From Chloranthus sessilifolius (taxonomy: Eukaryota > Streptophyta > Magnoliopsida > Chloranthales > Chloranthaceae): a stretch of DNA of 64,000 bases. The position numbers and the translations under genes were made by a program. How positions within the stretch are numbered: position 1 is the stretch's first letter; every line of letters starts with the position of its first letter. Positions 36,140 through 49,320 of this stretch are shown piece by piece. Location: positions 7,081,501 to 7,145,500 of the forward strand of contig CM037596.1 of assembly GCA_021018995.1 (NCBI GenBank), written 5' to 3'. The notes under the pieces were generated by a model. It did not search any database, was not told where the DNA came from, and saw nothing but the letters and a program-made list of their open reading frames with translations.

Positions 36140-38430
36140 GATGAAAAAACTACAATAATGTAAAGGTACAATAAAAATAAATAAAATTAATTTTTCTTGC
36201 GACTTTCTTTTACATATATATTAAGAAAAGTAAAGGAAATTTTTTTGAATATGTTGGCATATTAAAAAATATAAGTTTTACAGGGCTATGTTCATAGTGA
36301 AAAATTTTGTTTTCGACAATATTTTGGTGGAGGGTCATTTCAGATAAATTTTGAAAACTTTCGAAAAATTGTTCGGAAAATAAAGAAAAATTAGTTTTAA
36401 TATCAACAAAAAGTTTCGAAAAAATAATTTTGTTTATTTTCTCCTTCACTTGTAATTCGCGGAAATTTGTCACTATGGCCATGATAAAAAAAAAGTTTTA
36501 ATATGCCATTACAAAATTACTAACATAGGTCCTCATTAAAACTTATTATTCTTTATAATTTTAAACTAATATAATAGTCGGAATTTTGTTTTTTGCCCAA
36601 ATTCATATCCAAAATAGGGCTATTATTTCGTTGGAATGAAAAAGAAAAATTTAATTTATTTTTTTGCCTAAAATTTTTCCCAAAATTTAATTTATTTTTT
36701 TGCCTAAAATCTTACCGAAAATATAATTTGAGAGGGTTGGACTTTTTTTTGTTTTTTTTTTTTTTTGTTTTACGTTCTCTCTCCTTTGTTTCAGTTTGTC
36801 TTTCTTACTCCTTTAATTTCTCTCTCATTTATTAATTATTCATATCTTGTAGATCGTGAGAGATAAAAGTAGAACTCGATTTATAGTCTTACTTGGTAGT
36901 ACCTGACAAAATCCAAAGGTGGGAAACAGCGTGTAGGACGAGAACCCTTTATTTTGGATGGTTTAAAAACTATTAAAAAATGTGACTATTTATAGAGCTT
37001 TATAATATAACTGAGGTGCATGCATGGGAAGTGGTGCACTTCTGGACCAATAATATAACTGTAAGTGTATCGTGGATCATATACCATTAATTTGCAGGAT
37101 TGGACGGCTGAGATGCACGAAGACTATATATATTTCTCATGGAAAGGGACGAATTTTTATAAATATATAACATGGAAATGGCTGAATGTTCTTGGAAACA
37201 TACATTAGACGCTTCGGAGAAATCCATACATTGAATGGCCGAAATGACTAAAAAAACCTTGAGCATATTCTAAGAGTGGATTACTAAGGGTACTTTAGTA
37301 AAGTAAAATATATGTCGATTCAGATTTTAGATGAAGGCAAAATTAAAATTAAGAACTGGCTCCCGGCCCAATGGGCCTTTAAGCATACCAACCCCAGAAA
37401 AAACTGCTGAGACAGCATCGCACATTTGCACCACTTATGTGCTCTTTCACTAAGAGTGGGTAAAATAAGACTCAAAATTTGTGTTTTTAGGGTAAAAATT
37501 AGGGCTGTCATTGGGCCAGGCTCGGGTTTTTGTTGGAGCGATTATTTCAACGAGACAAAGAAAGCTCAAAGCTGACCCAGGTAGGACTGAGGGCTAGGGA
37601 TTTTTAAAAGCCCAAATCAGGTCGGGTCGGGCATACAAGCTTTAACTTGTTAAGAACTTGCTCGGCCCAACAGACATTTTATGCTTTTAGTTTTGAAGCC
37701 ATAGCCTGCCCTCTTATCCTATTTTTGAGTCCTAGCCTTAGGATCTTATGGCCAAGTGAGGGGAGACAGCCGATGGGCCAGCCTGACCCTATTGGTGGCC
37801 TTTTTATCAATTGCCGGCGGTTGCTATCAATTAGAAAATCATTTTGATATAATAATTCATCGTCTGATTCATGTTAATCTAATGACTTCATACTTCGTAG
37901 ATCTTTGTCATATCGGCGCATCTAAGACCTTTGATTTGAAGGCTAGGATATAGATCTTTTTTGTCAAAGATGGACATGATGTTGATTCATTTATTGGCAG
38001 AGACAAATCAGATGGTACCCAAGATCATTACATCATGGCCTTCAACTCAAAGGGCTTAGATCTTGTTGTAATTTGCCTCAGTAGAATCCTCTTGTGCAAA
38101 TGGTAGCTCCGATTAATTTTTTTTTTTTTTTTTTTAATATCAAATCTATATTTTTAAAATTGTTTTTTTTCCCTGTTTTCTCTCATCCTACTTGAAACGG
38201 TTCACTTTTGCCCAGCCAGAGCCGAATTTGAACCTCGGTCCGAATGGGATTAATTAGGTGCGATTTGGTTTCCTCGATTTTTGGTTCAATTACTAGACCT
38301 TGCATCCCTATTTTAGCCCTGCACCAAATGGAATTGTGAACGGATCAATCTCCTGATGCTTAAATGGTCAAACTTATTTACTTTCATGTATTGGCATACA
38401 AATAAATGAAATATGCTGCGATTGATACAA
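36140..38430. other. AT-rich intergenic DNA with degenerate tracts
   Basis: No gene seen. Includes a short duplication of AATTTAATTTATTTTTTTGC near 36650-36705, a GGGCCAGGCTCGGG degenerate tract at about 37501-37680 beginning TAGGGCTGTCATTGGG, and a T run near 38120-38141. Confidence 0.4.
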
Positions 38431-38726
38431 TTTTATTGTTAACACACTTATGAGAGGGGCTGGGAAGGAGGGATTTAATCTCTTTCCATCCAATTTTTTT
38501 TATGTTTTCAATAACTTGATCATTTGGGGATCGTTTTTTGCTTAGAAGATTCGGCTCTCCATACTTCTCTTTCCATCCAATTTTATTGTTAACACACTTA
38601 TGAGAGGGGGTGGGAAGGGGGGATTTAATCTCTTTCCATCCAATTTTTTTATGCTTTCAATAACTTGATCATTTGGGGATCGTTTTTTACTTAGAGGATT
38701 CGGCTCTCCATACTTCTCTCCTTATT
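38431..38726. repeat. 150-base tandem duplication
   Basis: Two units with a period of 150 bases (from 38431 and 38581) share TTTTATTGTTAACACACTTA, GGGATTTAATCTCTTTCC, TTGATCATTTGGGGATCG and TTCGGCTCTCCATACTTC. Each unit starts with 19 bases also found at the edge of copia element G (39270). Confidence 0.9.
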
Positions 38727-39269
38727 TTTTCCTCATTTTAGGGGTAGAATATGAGAGTTTTATCTTCTCATTGGTGAGAGTCTTCTTTTCCGAGGAGATC
38801 GACTCTACGAAGGCTTTTTTACAATCCATAATTATTTCTGAGACGATTTTGGTCACGAGTTTTACCGACGTTTTGAGGGCTTCGTTATTGCGCGAACACA
38901 TGCACTATTTCTATGCCATGAGACATTGTTTAAGAGCTTCAATTGAAGCGATATGTGAAACTTTTGGTCGGTGTTTGCCCCTGTTTCCAATGTGGTGGGA
39001 GTTCTTGTGGATCGTGAGTCTGCTAATGGTGGTGGCGTCGCTTTGGATGAATTTTCGGTGTTGGTTACCGGCGGATCTTCAGGATGGTGGTGGATTCTTG
39101 AATTTTTACTTTACTTTGAAGGTCCCTGAATTCCGTGTCGGATGGGTCTTAGATACCATTCAATGTATGTTACTGTTAGTTATTCTAACTACTACTATTG
39201 TAGCCCTCTACTATGTAACCGTTCTCCATTTCAAATGAAAAGGATAAAATTTCATAAAATTTTTTTTTT
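38727..39269 (+). other. Open frame of unknown nature (38771-39238)
   Basis: An open frame of 155 codons ends at 39238 but its first codon is TTG; the first ATG is internal (about 38900). It contains two hydrophobic stretches, FPMWWEFLWIVSLLMVVASL and IQCMLLLVILTTTIVALYYV, that could span a membrane. No family is recognised and no splice partner was found, so I do not call a gene. Confidence 0.25.
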
Positions 39270-39274
39270 TTTAT

Positions 39275-39461
39275 TGTTAACACACTTAAAATAGAAATAG
39301 ATCAATCTCATTTTTTTCACACTATTTTGTCATACACCATCTTATATTTATACAACCAATAGATCCTTGTAGACTATATAGAATATTCTCTTCAATTTGT
39401 TATAACAAACTTAATATTATTAGAATTCTCTAGAGCCTTGTGATGTGGTGTATAACTTACA
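39275..39461 (-). repeat. 3' LTR of element G
   Basis: 187 bases, paired with 47038-47224. Confidence 0.92.
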
Positions 39462-40039
39462 TTCCCCCGCAAACGAATGGGCATCTCGACCATGAGTTTG
39501 GATCGAAGAAAGTTGAATCGCTGCGAAGAGAGCGATTTGGTGAACATATCTGCAACCTGATCAACGGATGAGATGTATTGAATATGTAATTCCTTATTTA
39601 CGACTTTTTCGCGTACGAAGTGGTAATCTACTACAATGTGTTTGGTGCGCTCGTGAAAAATTGGATTTGAAGCGAGAGAAAGTGCAGAAATGTTGTCGCA
39701 CCATAGAAGTGGTGGCTGCCTTAGAGGAATTCGCATCTCAATAAGGAGCATCCGTAGCCAAGTGATTTCTACAGCTGTGTGGGCGAGAGCCATATATTCG
39801 ACTTAAATAAATGAACGGGCCATCATTTGTTGCTTCTTGATACACCACGAGATCGAGTTTTGGCCAAAGAAAATACAAAAGTCAGTCGTGGAGCGTCGGG
39901 TCAATGGATCACCAGCCCAATCAACATCCAAATAAGCTTGCAAAAACAGAGGGCCTGATTGGAAATGTAGTCCATGATGAAGTGATCCCTTGATGAAGCG
40001 GAGTATTCTCTTGACTACAATGAAATCTGATTGTGATGG

Positions 40040-41784
40040 TGTAATAACCTTAATTTTTTTTACTCTTTTTAATGGTGTTAGATGATGTAACATACCGTGT
40101 ACGGTACTAAAGCTTCACACCGGAACCTACCATCTTTTAGGAAAGTTATGATTTTTTTTTTCTATATCAATATTAGACTCATTGCGAATTGCTCATCGAT
40201 ACGATTTCAACAATATATAATTTGTCAATTTTCGATAAAAATATAAAAAGTTACACCCGTTTTAAGTGATGAAACAAGTCAAAGGGTATAATTGTAATTT
40301 CGGGAGAGAAACACCATTTGCTTCGGTGCTTACACAAAGTGCTGGAACGAAACTTTTTATCGTAGAAAAACTTTTATTTTATTAAATTTTCTACGAAAAG
40401 TATTAATTAGAATTAACTTAAAAGTTTCTACCATTATAAATAAAACTTTAAAAACTCTCTACTCTCTATAATAAGAAATTATTATCTCCAAAGACTTAGA
40501 CGAATCGACACTTTGGACCTCGACCTTTTCAACCCGAACCCTCGTAGATCTACTGTTTACGCTTTAAGAGGTGGGTACCCATCAATCCATTTTATTTTTC
40601 TCAGATCCCGTTACGTAAGATGTATTCGATCGTGCATCGACGGATCTAAAAATCTTATTTAAACCCTAATATCTCATAAATTAATAGATCTGCATGTTTA
40701 ATATTATGCTTTCCCTTGAAAGTTGTATAACTTATAGGTCGAGTTATATTTTATTTCTCTTTTTAAATAACTCATTTGTTTGGCTATTAATATTTTACCT
40801 TCTAGTAGGTCTGCATATTTAATATGTTGTCTTCCTCTTAAATCCACATACTAATTAAGCATGACTATCTTTAAGTATGATAAATCTGCATATTTGATAT
40901 TTTATTTTTTTATTAACATTATATGATTTGTATGTTGATTTATATTTTGTTTCTCTTTTCAAATAATCTCTTTGTTTGATTATTTAGTATTGTACTTTTC
41001 TATTACGTCTTCATATTTAATATTTTATCTTCTTTTAAATCTATAAAAATTAATTAAATTCTAATATATGTAAATTTGATAGATTGACTTATTTGGAATA
41101 ATACCCTATTGATATTGTTTATTTGTAAGTCTATATAGTTAGAAATTTACTCTTTTATTAAAATTGTAATTTTATATTTTTATCTATTTAAAATTAATTA
41201 ATCACTAAAATTTAAACCATATTCTTGTTTATCTAACTCCATTAATGACATCTTTAATATGAAGAAGAAAATAAGTAAAACCAATTAAGCCCTATGATAC
41301 TATAAATTATTTAAAACTAATTAAGCCCTAAAATAAAATTATGCTCTTATTTTATTTAAAAGAATAATAGATTGCACCATCTTAAAGTTTCGAGTCCAAA
41401 CTCACGATCAGGAACTCAAATTCGTGGCCATGAACCTGAGCTCCCAGCCATCGATATACTGGTCTTAATATTTGAGTCATAATTGTTTACTCTGACCTTA
41501 GATTGATGCGATTCTTACGGCATCGGAAAGAAGACAACGAACTTATAACTTTGTGTGAAATAGTCATTTCACGAATCTAACGTTTTAGAGGTCAAAATAG
41601 AGCATCAAATCGGGTTCAATTTTGAATGACCCAAGGCTGTACAAATTTAGTGTTATTTTCTAATTTTTATGACCAAATTTTTTGTATATATTATATCTAC
41701 TTAAGGACTTTCAATCGATGGTCATGATAAATCACAACTTAGTAATTATAAATACCCTTTGATTTAATTATCCAATTATAGTAA

Positions 41785-41827
<43 letters not shown>

Positions 41828-43511
41828 TTTATCCCTTCAATGTGACCTCTTCGATAACACGAAGTGTTAGAAATTCGTTGTCCTCGTAAAAATTAAACTT
41901 TGATCTTCACGTTTTTGAAATCACACAATAACTATCCTATTTTATATTTGTATTGATGTGAATATAAATAAATATTTATATTAATATAATTAAATCTAAA
42001 TATAAAAATGTTGTGTGTATGCTTGTTTTGTGCTTCTATTTTGATTATGTTATACAAGTTATTGATATATTAGGTCATATGTACGAGAGTGTATGAGATC
42101 ATATCTATGCTTGGGCGTGATGATTCATTGAGATGGTATCGAAGTGAGGAATACACCGTATTTACATGCTTCACAACTGATAATGGTATGAGACATCATG
42201 ACGAGTTGGATGAGTGCAAATTTAGTGTAACCTCTTATACAGTGGCATATACGGCGACCTTATCACTCCGAGTTTTAATATGAGAGGATAAAATATGAGT
42301 TATAATATGAGATTCGGGCCTTGGGCCTTAGCTGTGATGAGGTTATCCCACTATAGCTCGTCTTAGAATTAAGTTATAAGAGTATGTTACGAGTATGAAT
42401 ACGAGATAAGATATATTATGAGTACGAAATAAAATGCCGCTGTATAGGCCAACAAAATATTAAAAACTTAAGTCTCTATATGTGTCGTTCCTTGCATAGC
42501 CACCATAAGGGCAATAACATCTTATAGCCAAGACGGGTCTCTGGGAGACAGTACGAATATGAGTATCAGTATGTTATGAGTTACGTATGGCCATTATGTC
42601 TTCCCATTAGGCTGGGTGAGGAGTATGAGGAAGATAGGGAGAGCTATTAGATAGATTATGATATGGTAGTATGATACTATGGTGACCCTCACATGGTAGC
42701 TCAAGCAGCGACTCTAGCATAAGTCATTTAGGATTTTATGAGTATATTAGTTACGCTCATGCGATGTACAAACGTATGTGCAAGAATAATAAAAAAGATA
42801 CGAATGATATAATATGAGATATGGTACTGTACGCTAGGATGTGAGTGTCTAGATCATGATCCTATATTCATGATTATGATATAAGTTTACGATATGCACT
42901 TGATTTATCATACTTTTTCTGATTTCATTGCTATATTATATTTATCACTCACATGATGTGCCCACGATACACCTGAGTAGATTGGGGTGGATTGGTGATG
43001 CATCCTACTGAGTTTATGTAACTAAGTAAACTCATCCCACAAAAATCTAATAGTTACAGGTGATTACATTGGCGGAGGAGACACCGACTATCCAGATTTC
43101 ACTGATGTTGACTTCGTTGACCCCGTGGGCACCGAGTACCAGGAGCCTTAGGAGGGTGACGTTGCTGATTACTAAGAGGACTTCGGTGTTGACTTTGATC
43201 CGAACACCGATTATTGATAGTTTTAGACTCTATATCATGTTTCATTTTATACTTTTGTGTTGACTCCATACTTTCTTTTATCATATTTGTCTCTGCCTTT
43301 ATCTCGCTTTTATTGGTAGTTTACTTAGATTTTATTGCATTTATGCAGTATTTATGACTGCTTTATATTCTATTTTTACGTATTGGCTTTCACGAATCTC
43401 GTAGAACCAGATTTATATGAGAACTCTGATTATGTGTATATCTGGGATATGTGTGAGTCATAACTAGGAATTCTAGGCTCTCTAGATGGGGTAGAATTTC
43501 AGGTCGTGACA
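40040..43511 (+). mobile_element. Solo LTR H (3.5 kb), probably Ty3-type, inside element G
   Basis: Flanked by GATGG at 40035-40039 and 43512-43516. Starts TGTAATAACC and ends GGTCGTGACA. No gag-pol or second LTR is present. Near its 3' end it shares with F the block ACTGAGTTTATGTAACTAAG, then AAACTCATCCCAC, CTAATAG and CAGGTGA. An acidic reading frame follows that block (GDYIGGGDTDYPDFTDVDF). A (TA)n run lies at about 41789-41824. It separates the RNase H part of G from its RT. Confidence 0.87.
41789..41824. repeat. (TA)n microsatellite
   Basis: Uninterrupted TA dinucleotides of about 36 bases inside solo LTR H. Confidence 0.9.
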
Positions 43512-46500
43512 GATGGGCTGTGCATTTTATGGCAAACCATATCAACGACAAATGAAATGTCTGGACGGGTAACTGTTAAATATTGAAGTGCCCCCACCAA
43601 TTGCCGAAATAAAGAAGGATCAGGGAAGCACTCATTATCAGTTGAAGAAGGCTTGAGTTTAGAGGAGATGGGGGTTGCACAAGGTTTGCAATTGGCCATG
43701 TTTGCTCGATGAAACAATTTTGATGCATATTTTGTTTGTGAAAGTAATACTCCTTGTGCAGTTGGAAGCACTTCTATGCCCAAAAATAGTTGATCACACC
43801 TAAGTCCTTCATGGAGAACTGATTGTGTAGCTTTGTGATGAGTGATCTAATGTTGAAGCTACCGTTACCCGTGATGAGTATGTCATCGACATACACAAGA
43901 ACCAACGTAATATCACCAAGGGAATGCTCAATGAACAAAGATTGGTCGTTGCGGCTGTTGATGAATCCAATGGAGAGAAGAAACCTTGACCCGTAGATTG
44001 CTTTATGAAGCTTACAAACGTAGTCCGGATGGTGGGTTGCTTCGCCACGGGACTGAGGGTTTCTTGATAGTTCATCCCCTCTTCTTGTGTGTAAATGTTC
44101 GTGACCAAGCAGGCTTTGTGACGAGCGATAGACCCATCGGCATTCCTTTTGAGCTTAAAGATCCATTTGCAACCCACAATCGTCCGATTTGATGGTGGCG
44201 GAATAAGAGTCCATGTTCTTTGCGATAAGAGAGCTGAAAATTTATCGGCCATTGCTTGTCGCCAAGAGGCCTGCTTAGCTGCTTTAGTGTAGGTCTTAGA
44301 TTGGGAGGAGGAAATGGTGAGAAGGGAAAGCAACTTTTTAGGTTTAAAGATACCAGATTTGGATATAGTGGTCATGGAATGTGAAGAGAGATATGGCAGT
44401 TTGGGTGGATTGGTGTCGATTTCACTGGAGATTAAATTTTGGGCTATTGCAGTGGGTAAAACAGGGGATATTTGAGGTTGTTGTAAGTTGGGAGCAGGGG
44501 TATTGGTAGGAGCAGGTTGATGAATAGGTATAGAGAGAGTGGTGGGTAGAAGATTGTTAATGAGGGGTGGGGTAATTGATTGGGAGGCAGAGAAAGAAGT
44601 GGCTGATGGAACTAGAAAGGTGGGGGCTTCAATGGAGCTAGAAGTAGGAGGATTTAGTTGAGGGCTCATAGGGGTTTGTAACTGGGCTATGAGGGTTGAG
44701 AATGGAAATAAATCTTCATCAAATGTGACATGCCTTGATGTATATACCTTGCCAGTGAGTGGATCGAGACACCAATATCCCTTAGAAGTAGCATAATATC
44801 CAACGAACACACATTGTTTAGACCTCGGGTGAAGCTTATGAGCACTATATGAGCGAAGCCATGGAAAACATGCACACCCAAATGTCCTTAGCAGCTGAAA
44901 ATCAGGTTTGGCCTGATAAAGTATTTCATAGGGGGTTTTGTATTGCAGTGGTGTACTAGGAAGCCGATTTATAAAGAAGGCAGCTGTAGATAAAGCATCA
45001 AGCCAGTATTTGGTTGGGATCAAAGCTTGAGTGAGAAGAGTAATGGCAGTCTCAATGAGGTGCATGTGTTTACGCTCCGCAACGCGATTTTGTTGCGGAG
45101 TGCGAGGACAAGTTACTTAATGTACAATCCAATTTGATGCAAGTAATGAAGACATGTGGCGATTCACAAATTCACCTCCATTATCAAATCTAAAAAATTT
45201 AATAGTAGAGGAAAAGTGGTGTTTAACAACAGATTTAAAAAGCATAAATTTATTATAAACCTCAGATTTATATTTCATTGGGAAAATTCACAAAAACCTT
45301 GTACAATCATCAACTAAAAGAAGATAATACCTAAAATTATTGAAAGAGGGAGTTGGGGATGGACCCCAAACATCTCCATGAACTAACTGGAAAGGAGAAG
45401 GAGCCTTAGATGTAGAAATATCAAATGGCAGCTTATGACTCTTACCCAAACTACAAGCAATGCATTGAAATTTATTTGATTTACAACTAGGAACACCATA
45501 TTTGGAAACCAAGATGTTATAGACCTGAAAGGAGGGATGACCCAAGAGGTTGTGCCGCATGGATAAAGTTGACCTGAAACACAACAACACAGGAGAAGAT
45601 GACGATGATCTGAACGAATAGAAACCATGCTCACAAGGGCCCTGAAAGAGAATCTGATTTCTGTTGCGATCCTAAACAAGAAATCCATTAGCATTAAAAA
45701 CAATGGAGTAGTTATTATCTCGAGTAAGCTTATGTACATACAATAAACTATGAGAAATACCATGCACATGATAGACATTAGGAAGGGCCAGAGATTTAGA
45801 GGGGGTAGGGAGCAAACGAGAGCCTTGATGTTGAATGGGAAGATGGCTATCATTGCCCACATTGATCTTATCCGAACCATGATAATCTCCGTGAATCGAC
45901 AGATTCGAGAGATCATTGGTGATATGATTGTTAGCTCTTGAATTGACATACCAATTAGAATTGGGCAATGATGGTGAAGTAACTACAAAAGCTTGAGATG
46001 TATCCGCAGACGAAGATCTTTGATAATTGAGATTTGTACGATGCCAACACTCGGAGGCCAAGTGATTATACTTTCCATAGATCTGGCACACCAGCTTTGA
46101 AGATCCACTCGGTGCTGAATAGAATTGAGTTCCCTTTGAATGATTTTTGTAATTGAACCGAGATCGACCACCTCGTGGTGGCTGAATGTGGCGGCCTTCA
46201 GATAAAAAATTACCACCAGTACAAGTAGAAGTGGCTACAAGAGCAGTACCAAACTTAGAGGGTTTTGAATCAGGAACGTCCATTGCAATGTGAATTTCTT
46301 CAGAGATTAGAAGAGTGTTGAGCTCGAGTAGGGAAATTGGATCTGAACGGGTCCTGATTGAAGTCTTGAAAGGATTATAATCACTTGACAATCCTTGCAG
46401 TGTATAGAAGACAAGATCCTCTTCAGAGAGAGGAGACTCAGCTGAAGCCAATTCATCTGCTAAATCATGAATATGATCTAGATATGCAGAAACAGATAAG

Positions 46501-47037
46501 TCATTTTTCTTCAAATTGAAGAGCTTAGATTTAAGCTCGTGTATATTTGACTGAGAGAGTGACGCATATCGAGCATCCAATGCACCCCAAAGATCACAAG
46601 CATGCTAAAAATGCATTACATGAGCGTGCACCGAGGTTGAAAGCATAGCAGAGAGACTTGTGAGGAGATAGCAATCAATAGAATTCCATAGAAGATATTG
46701 GGGAATTGGGTTTTTAATACCTGATTCAGAATCGATGATTTTAGCAGTTGGACATGGAAGATTTCTATCTACGTAGCTAAGGAGCATGTTTGCGCGTAGG
46801 TCATTTCGTAATTGCGTCTTCTAGATCGAGAAATTGGTAGCATCGAGTTTTATGGGAATGAGAGAATGGATGTTTGAAACAAAGAATAAGAGACCCGGGA
46901 GAAGAGAAAGAGAGGAAGATAGAACAGAGAAATCCATGGAAGCCATAGAGGAAGCGAAGCCTTATGATCGAAGGGAGCTCAGGCGAGTGAGATCAGTGGC
47001 GATGAAAGTTGCATAGAGCCGCCGAGCTTTATTACCA

Positions 47038-47224
47038 TGTTAACACACTTAAAACAGAAATAGATCAATCTCATTTTTTCCACACTATTTTGCCATACAT
47101 CATCTTATATTTATACAACCAATAGACCCTTCTAGATTATATAGAATATTCTCTTCAGTATGTTACAACAGACTTAATATTATTATAATTCTCTAGAGCC
47201 TTGTGATCTGGTGTATGACTTACA
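47038..47224 (-). repeat. 5' LTR of element G
   Basis: 187 bases. On the minus strand it is followed by TGGTAATAAAGCTCGG, a decayed relative of the initiator-Met primer site. Confidence 0.9.
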
Positions 47225-47229
47225 TTTAT

Positions 47230-47490
47230 AACTTTTCTTTTTATTTTCTCAATTTTAACTATATTTTCCTGGATTTAACCAATTTTGCCAATTATTATTA
47301 TTTCCGAATCCCGACTTGGTCAACTAACCAACTTAAAGGGCTTTTCATAAGTGCTCTACACTCAGTAATCTCAGGGTTAGATTCATACAAACAAAATAAT
47401 CGTAGGGATAGTGTTAATGGAGGACATATATTATGTGGACAAAGTGTGGGTGGCTGATGTGGCGAGCATAATTGGCTGTAAGTGCGGTGG
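47230..47490. other. Intergenic DNA, no gene seen
   Basis: AT-rich flank of element G, without recognisable features. Confidence 0.35.
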
Positions 47491-47498
47491 GGCTCAAT

Positions 47499-47874
47499 TA
47501 GGGATGCAAGTTTTGAACGGAACATTGAAATCGAACCGAAAACCGAGGGAACCGAACCGGATCGAACCGCACCAAAACCGGACACAAACCGAACTGAACC
47601 CCAATTCGGTTCGGTTTGGATGGCTTGAAACCAAAAACAGAGGGAGTAGGGTGAGTAAACCGAAAAAAAATCGAGAAAAAACCATAAAAAATCGAAAAAA
47701 ACCCCTAAAACTAGGTATTTTACCTAAACCGAACTGAACCGAATCAGTTTCGATTTGGGTTTCAGAAAAAAAAAACATGCACTGAACCGAATGGGTTTCG
47801 GTTTGGGGATTCCCGAACCGAACACCGAAAAAATAAGGTACAGTTCAGTTCGGTACACCGAACCTGCATCCCTA
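47499..47874. mobile_element. hAT-like MITE filled with CCGAACCG words
   Basis: Ends TAGGGATGCA and TGCATCCCTA are inverted. Perfect 8-base target duplication GGCTCAAT at 47491-47498 and 47875-47882, diagnostic of hAT insertion. The 376-base interior is almost wholly degenerate AACCGAACCGAA / TTCGGTTCGG, with both orientations present. Confidence 0.92.
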
Positions 47875-47882
47875 GGCTCAAT

Positions 47883-48284
47883 TAATGCAGGTCGGTGCTG
47901 TTAGTTATGATTGCGCCACATCAGCCCCCTGTACTTTGTCTTCAACAATTTATAATTTTTCATAATTGCGTTTATAATTTTCCATAATCCTAGAGTTAGT
48001 ATTAGGTAGCTGTTTATGCTACTCTGAATCAAAACCCGCTAAAATTAATGTTATATTTGATTTATATATCAGCTGGTAGTTTTATATGAAATTTGACTAC
48101 TTTGACTTTAAACGACATAGATTATTTTTGGGCTTAGATCATCAGGCACTCATCAGGTGGCACACATTCCAAAAAGTACCTACTACCAAGAGCACCTCGC
48201 ACTCGCTTACATGGTACTAGGCTATAAGCTTATGATGCTGGTGGGGCCTGGTGGGGCCCTCTTTATTTAGAGGTCAACATTTTC
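47883..48284. other. Intergenic DNA, no gene seen
   Basis: Contains the words CATCAGGTGGCACACATTCC near 48149, reminiscent of the foldback MITE centre, but no complete copy. Confidence 0.35.
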
Positions 48285-48680
48285 CCTCCTAAGCCAAGTT
48301 TTACGTGCTTAAATTGTTGATTGCTTTGAATTAGATCGATGAAGATCTTCTTCCCAATCTTCAACAATAAATCTTGAAATTATGGGCCTACCATCGTATG
48401 GTTAGATTTTGATTCCAAGTGGCGCACATACTAAACAATGAACATGATTATGCCCTTATGGGGGCACGGCAAATGTGATTCTCAGATAACTTTCGAGATT
48501 TGTACGAAGTAGAATCAAAATTTAACTATCTGATGGTGGGAAGATCTACTCAATTGAAGACAGGGATGAAAAACGATATCCTGAAACTTGGGTTGAAGAT
48601 AAAGGTTCCCTGTCGTAAAAATAATAAAAAGATGTTGATTAGCCTTTTTTATTTGAAGGAAGAAGTTCGGCACCCATCAC
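48285..48680. mobile_element. Foldback MITE, copy 4
   Basis: Left arm: GATTGCTTTGAATTAGATCG, AATCTTGAAATTATGGGCC, GATTCCAAGTGGCGCACATA. Right arm: GTAGAATCAAAATTTAACTA then CTGATGGTGGGAAGATCTAC. Termini not sharply defined. Confidence 0.5.
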
Positions 48681-48699
48681 CATTGGATTGAAGTGCACT

Positions 48700-49160
48700 C
48701 AAAAGGGTTGACACAGAAAACATGTCACCTGCTACAAATAAAGATGTTCAACACCGCCATTTCTACACAAATTTAGTTTAATGATTGAGTATGGGGTTAA
48801 TCTACACCGTGGAAGTGATAGATCATGCATCAAAGGGCAATGGGACTAAAAATCAAGATTTTTGAGCAATTTGAATTATCCCATCTATTGAGGATAATCC
48901 CAACCATTAGTTTTAATTTGAATGATTAATACAAAAGTTCATCAATTGGATGGTTCATATTAACTTATATGCGAGTTTTTCTGGGTGAAGATATCTACAG
49001 TGATGAATTACCATTTGAACAATTTAAATTGATCAAAATATATGCCACATGACATAATGATAAATCACACTTTACTAGTGTGAGATAAAAGTTATAAGTT
49101 TAATGGTGTTAGATCATTTAAAAACCACACTTCTCTTCAAAGGTCGGTCAAGAGCCATTA
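48700..49160. repeat. Dispersed repeat related to 5380-6380
   Basis: Shares GGGTTAATCTACACCGT, CCAACCATTAGTTTTAATTT, ATGCCACATGACATAATGAT and CAAGAGCCATTATCC with the repeat in intron 3 of the lipase gene. Confidence 0.6.
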
Positions 49161-49320
49161 TCCATAAATAAACAAAATAAAAAGAATATTCGAAAGAAAA
49201 AGTGCATCTTGTGACCAAGTAAGCTTGGCACATAGCCAACCGACTAAGTCGACAACCAAGCCGTTTTCTCATAAGATGAGAAGGTCATGATTGATTATAT
49301 CTTCATATTTACATGGTGAT

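Larger units (their letters stand above)
39275..47224 (-). mobile_element. Ty1/copia element G, Ale-like, reverse strand
   Basis: Flanked by TTTAT at 39270-39274 and 47225-47229. LTRs of 187 bases lie at 39275-39461 and 47038-47224, starting TGTTAACACAC and ending TTACA; by eye about 14 differences, roughly 92% identity. A purine tract (GCGGGGGAA on the minus strand) abuts the 3' LTR. In minus order the parts are gag (about 46.8-46.0 kb), protease (WYVNSRANNH, near 45.95 kb), integrase (45.6-44.6 kb), RT (44.3-43.5 kb) and RNase H (40.09-39.45 kb; WCDNISALSLASNP, TKHIVVDYHFVREKV). The short LTRs and RNase H style suggest the Ale/Retrofit lineage. It looks broken, with several breaks, and is split by solo LTR H. 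Confidence 0.9.

Noticed and set aside
38771-39238. 155-codon open frame with two hydrophobic stretches as a membrane protein gene
   Set aside because: It starts at TTG, has no recognised family and sits between a tandem duplication and a retrotransposon; noted only as an unknown frame.
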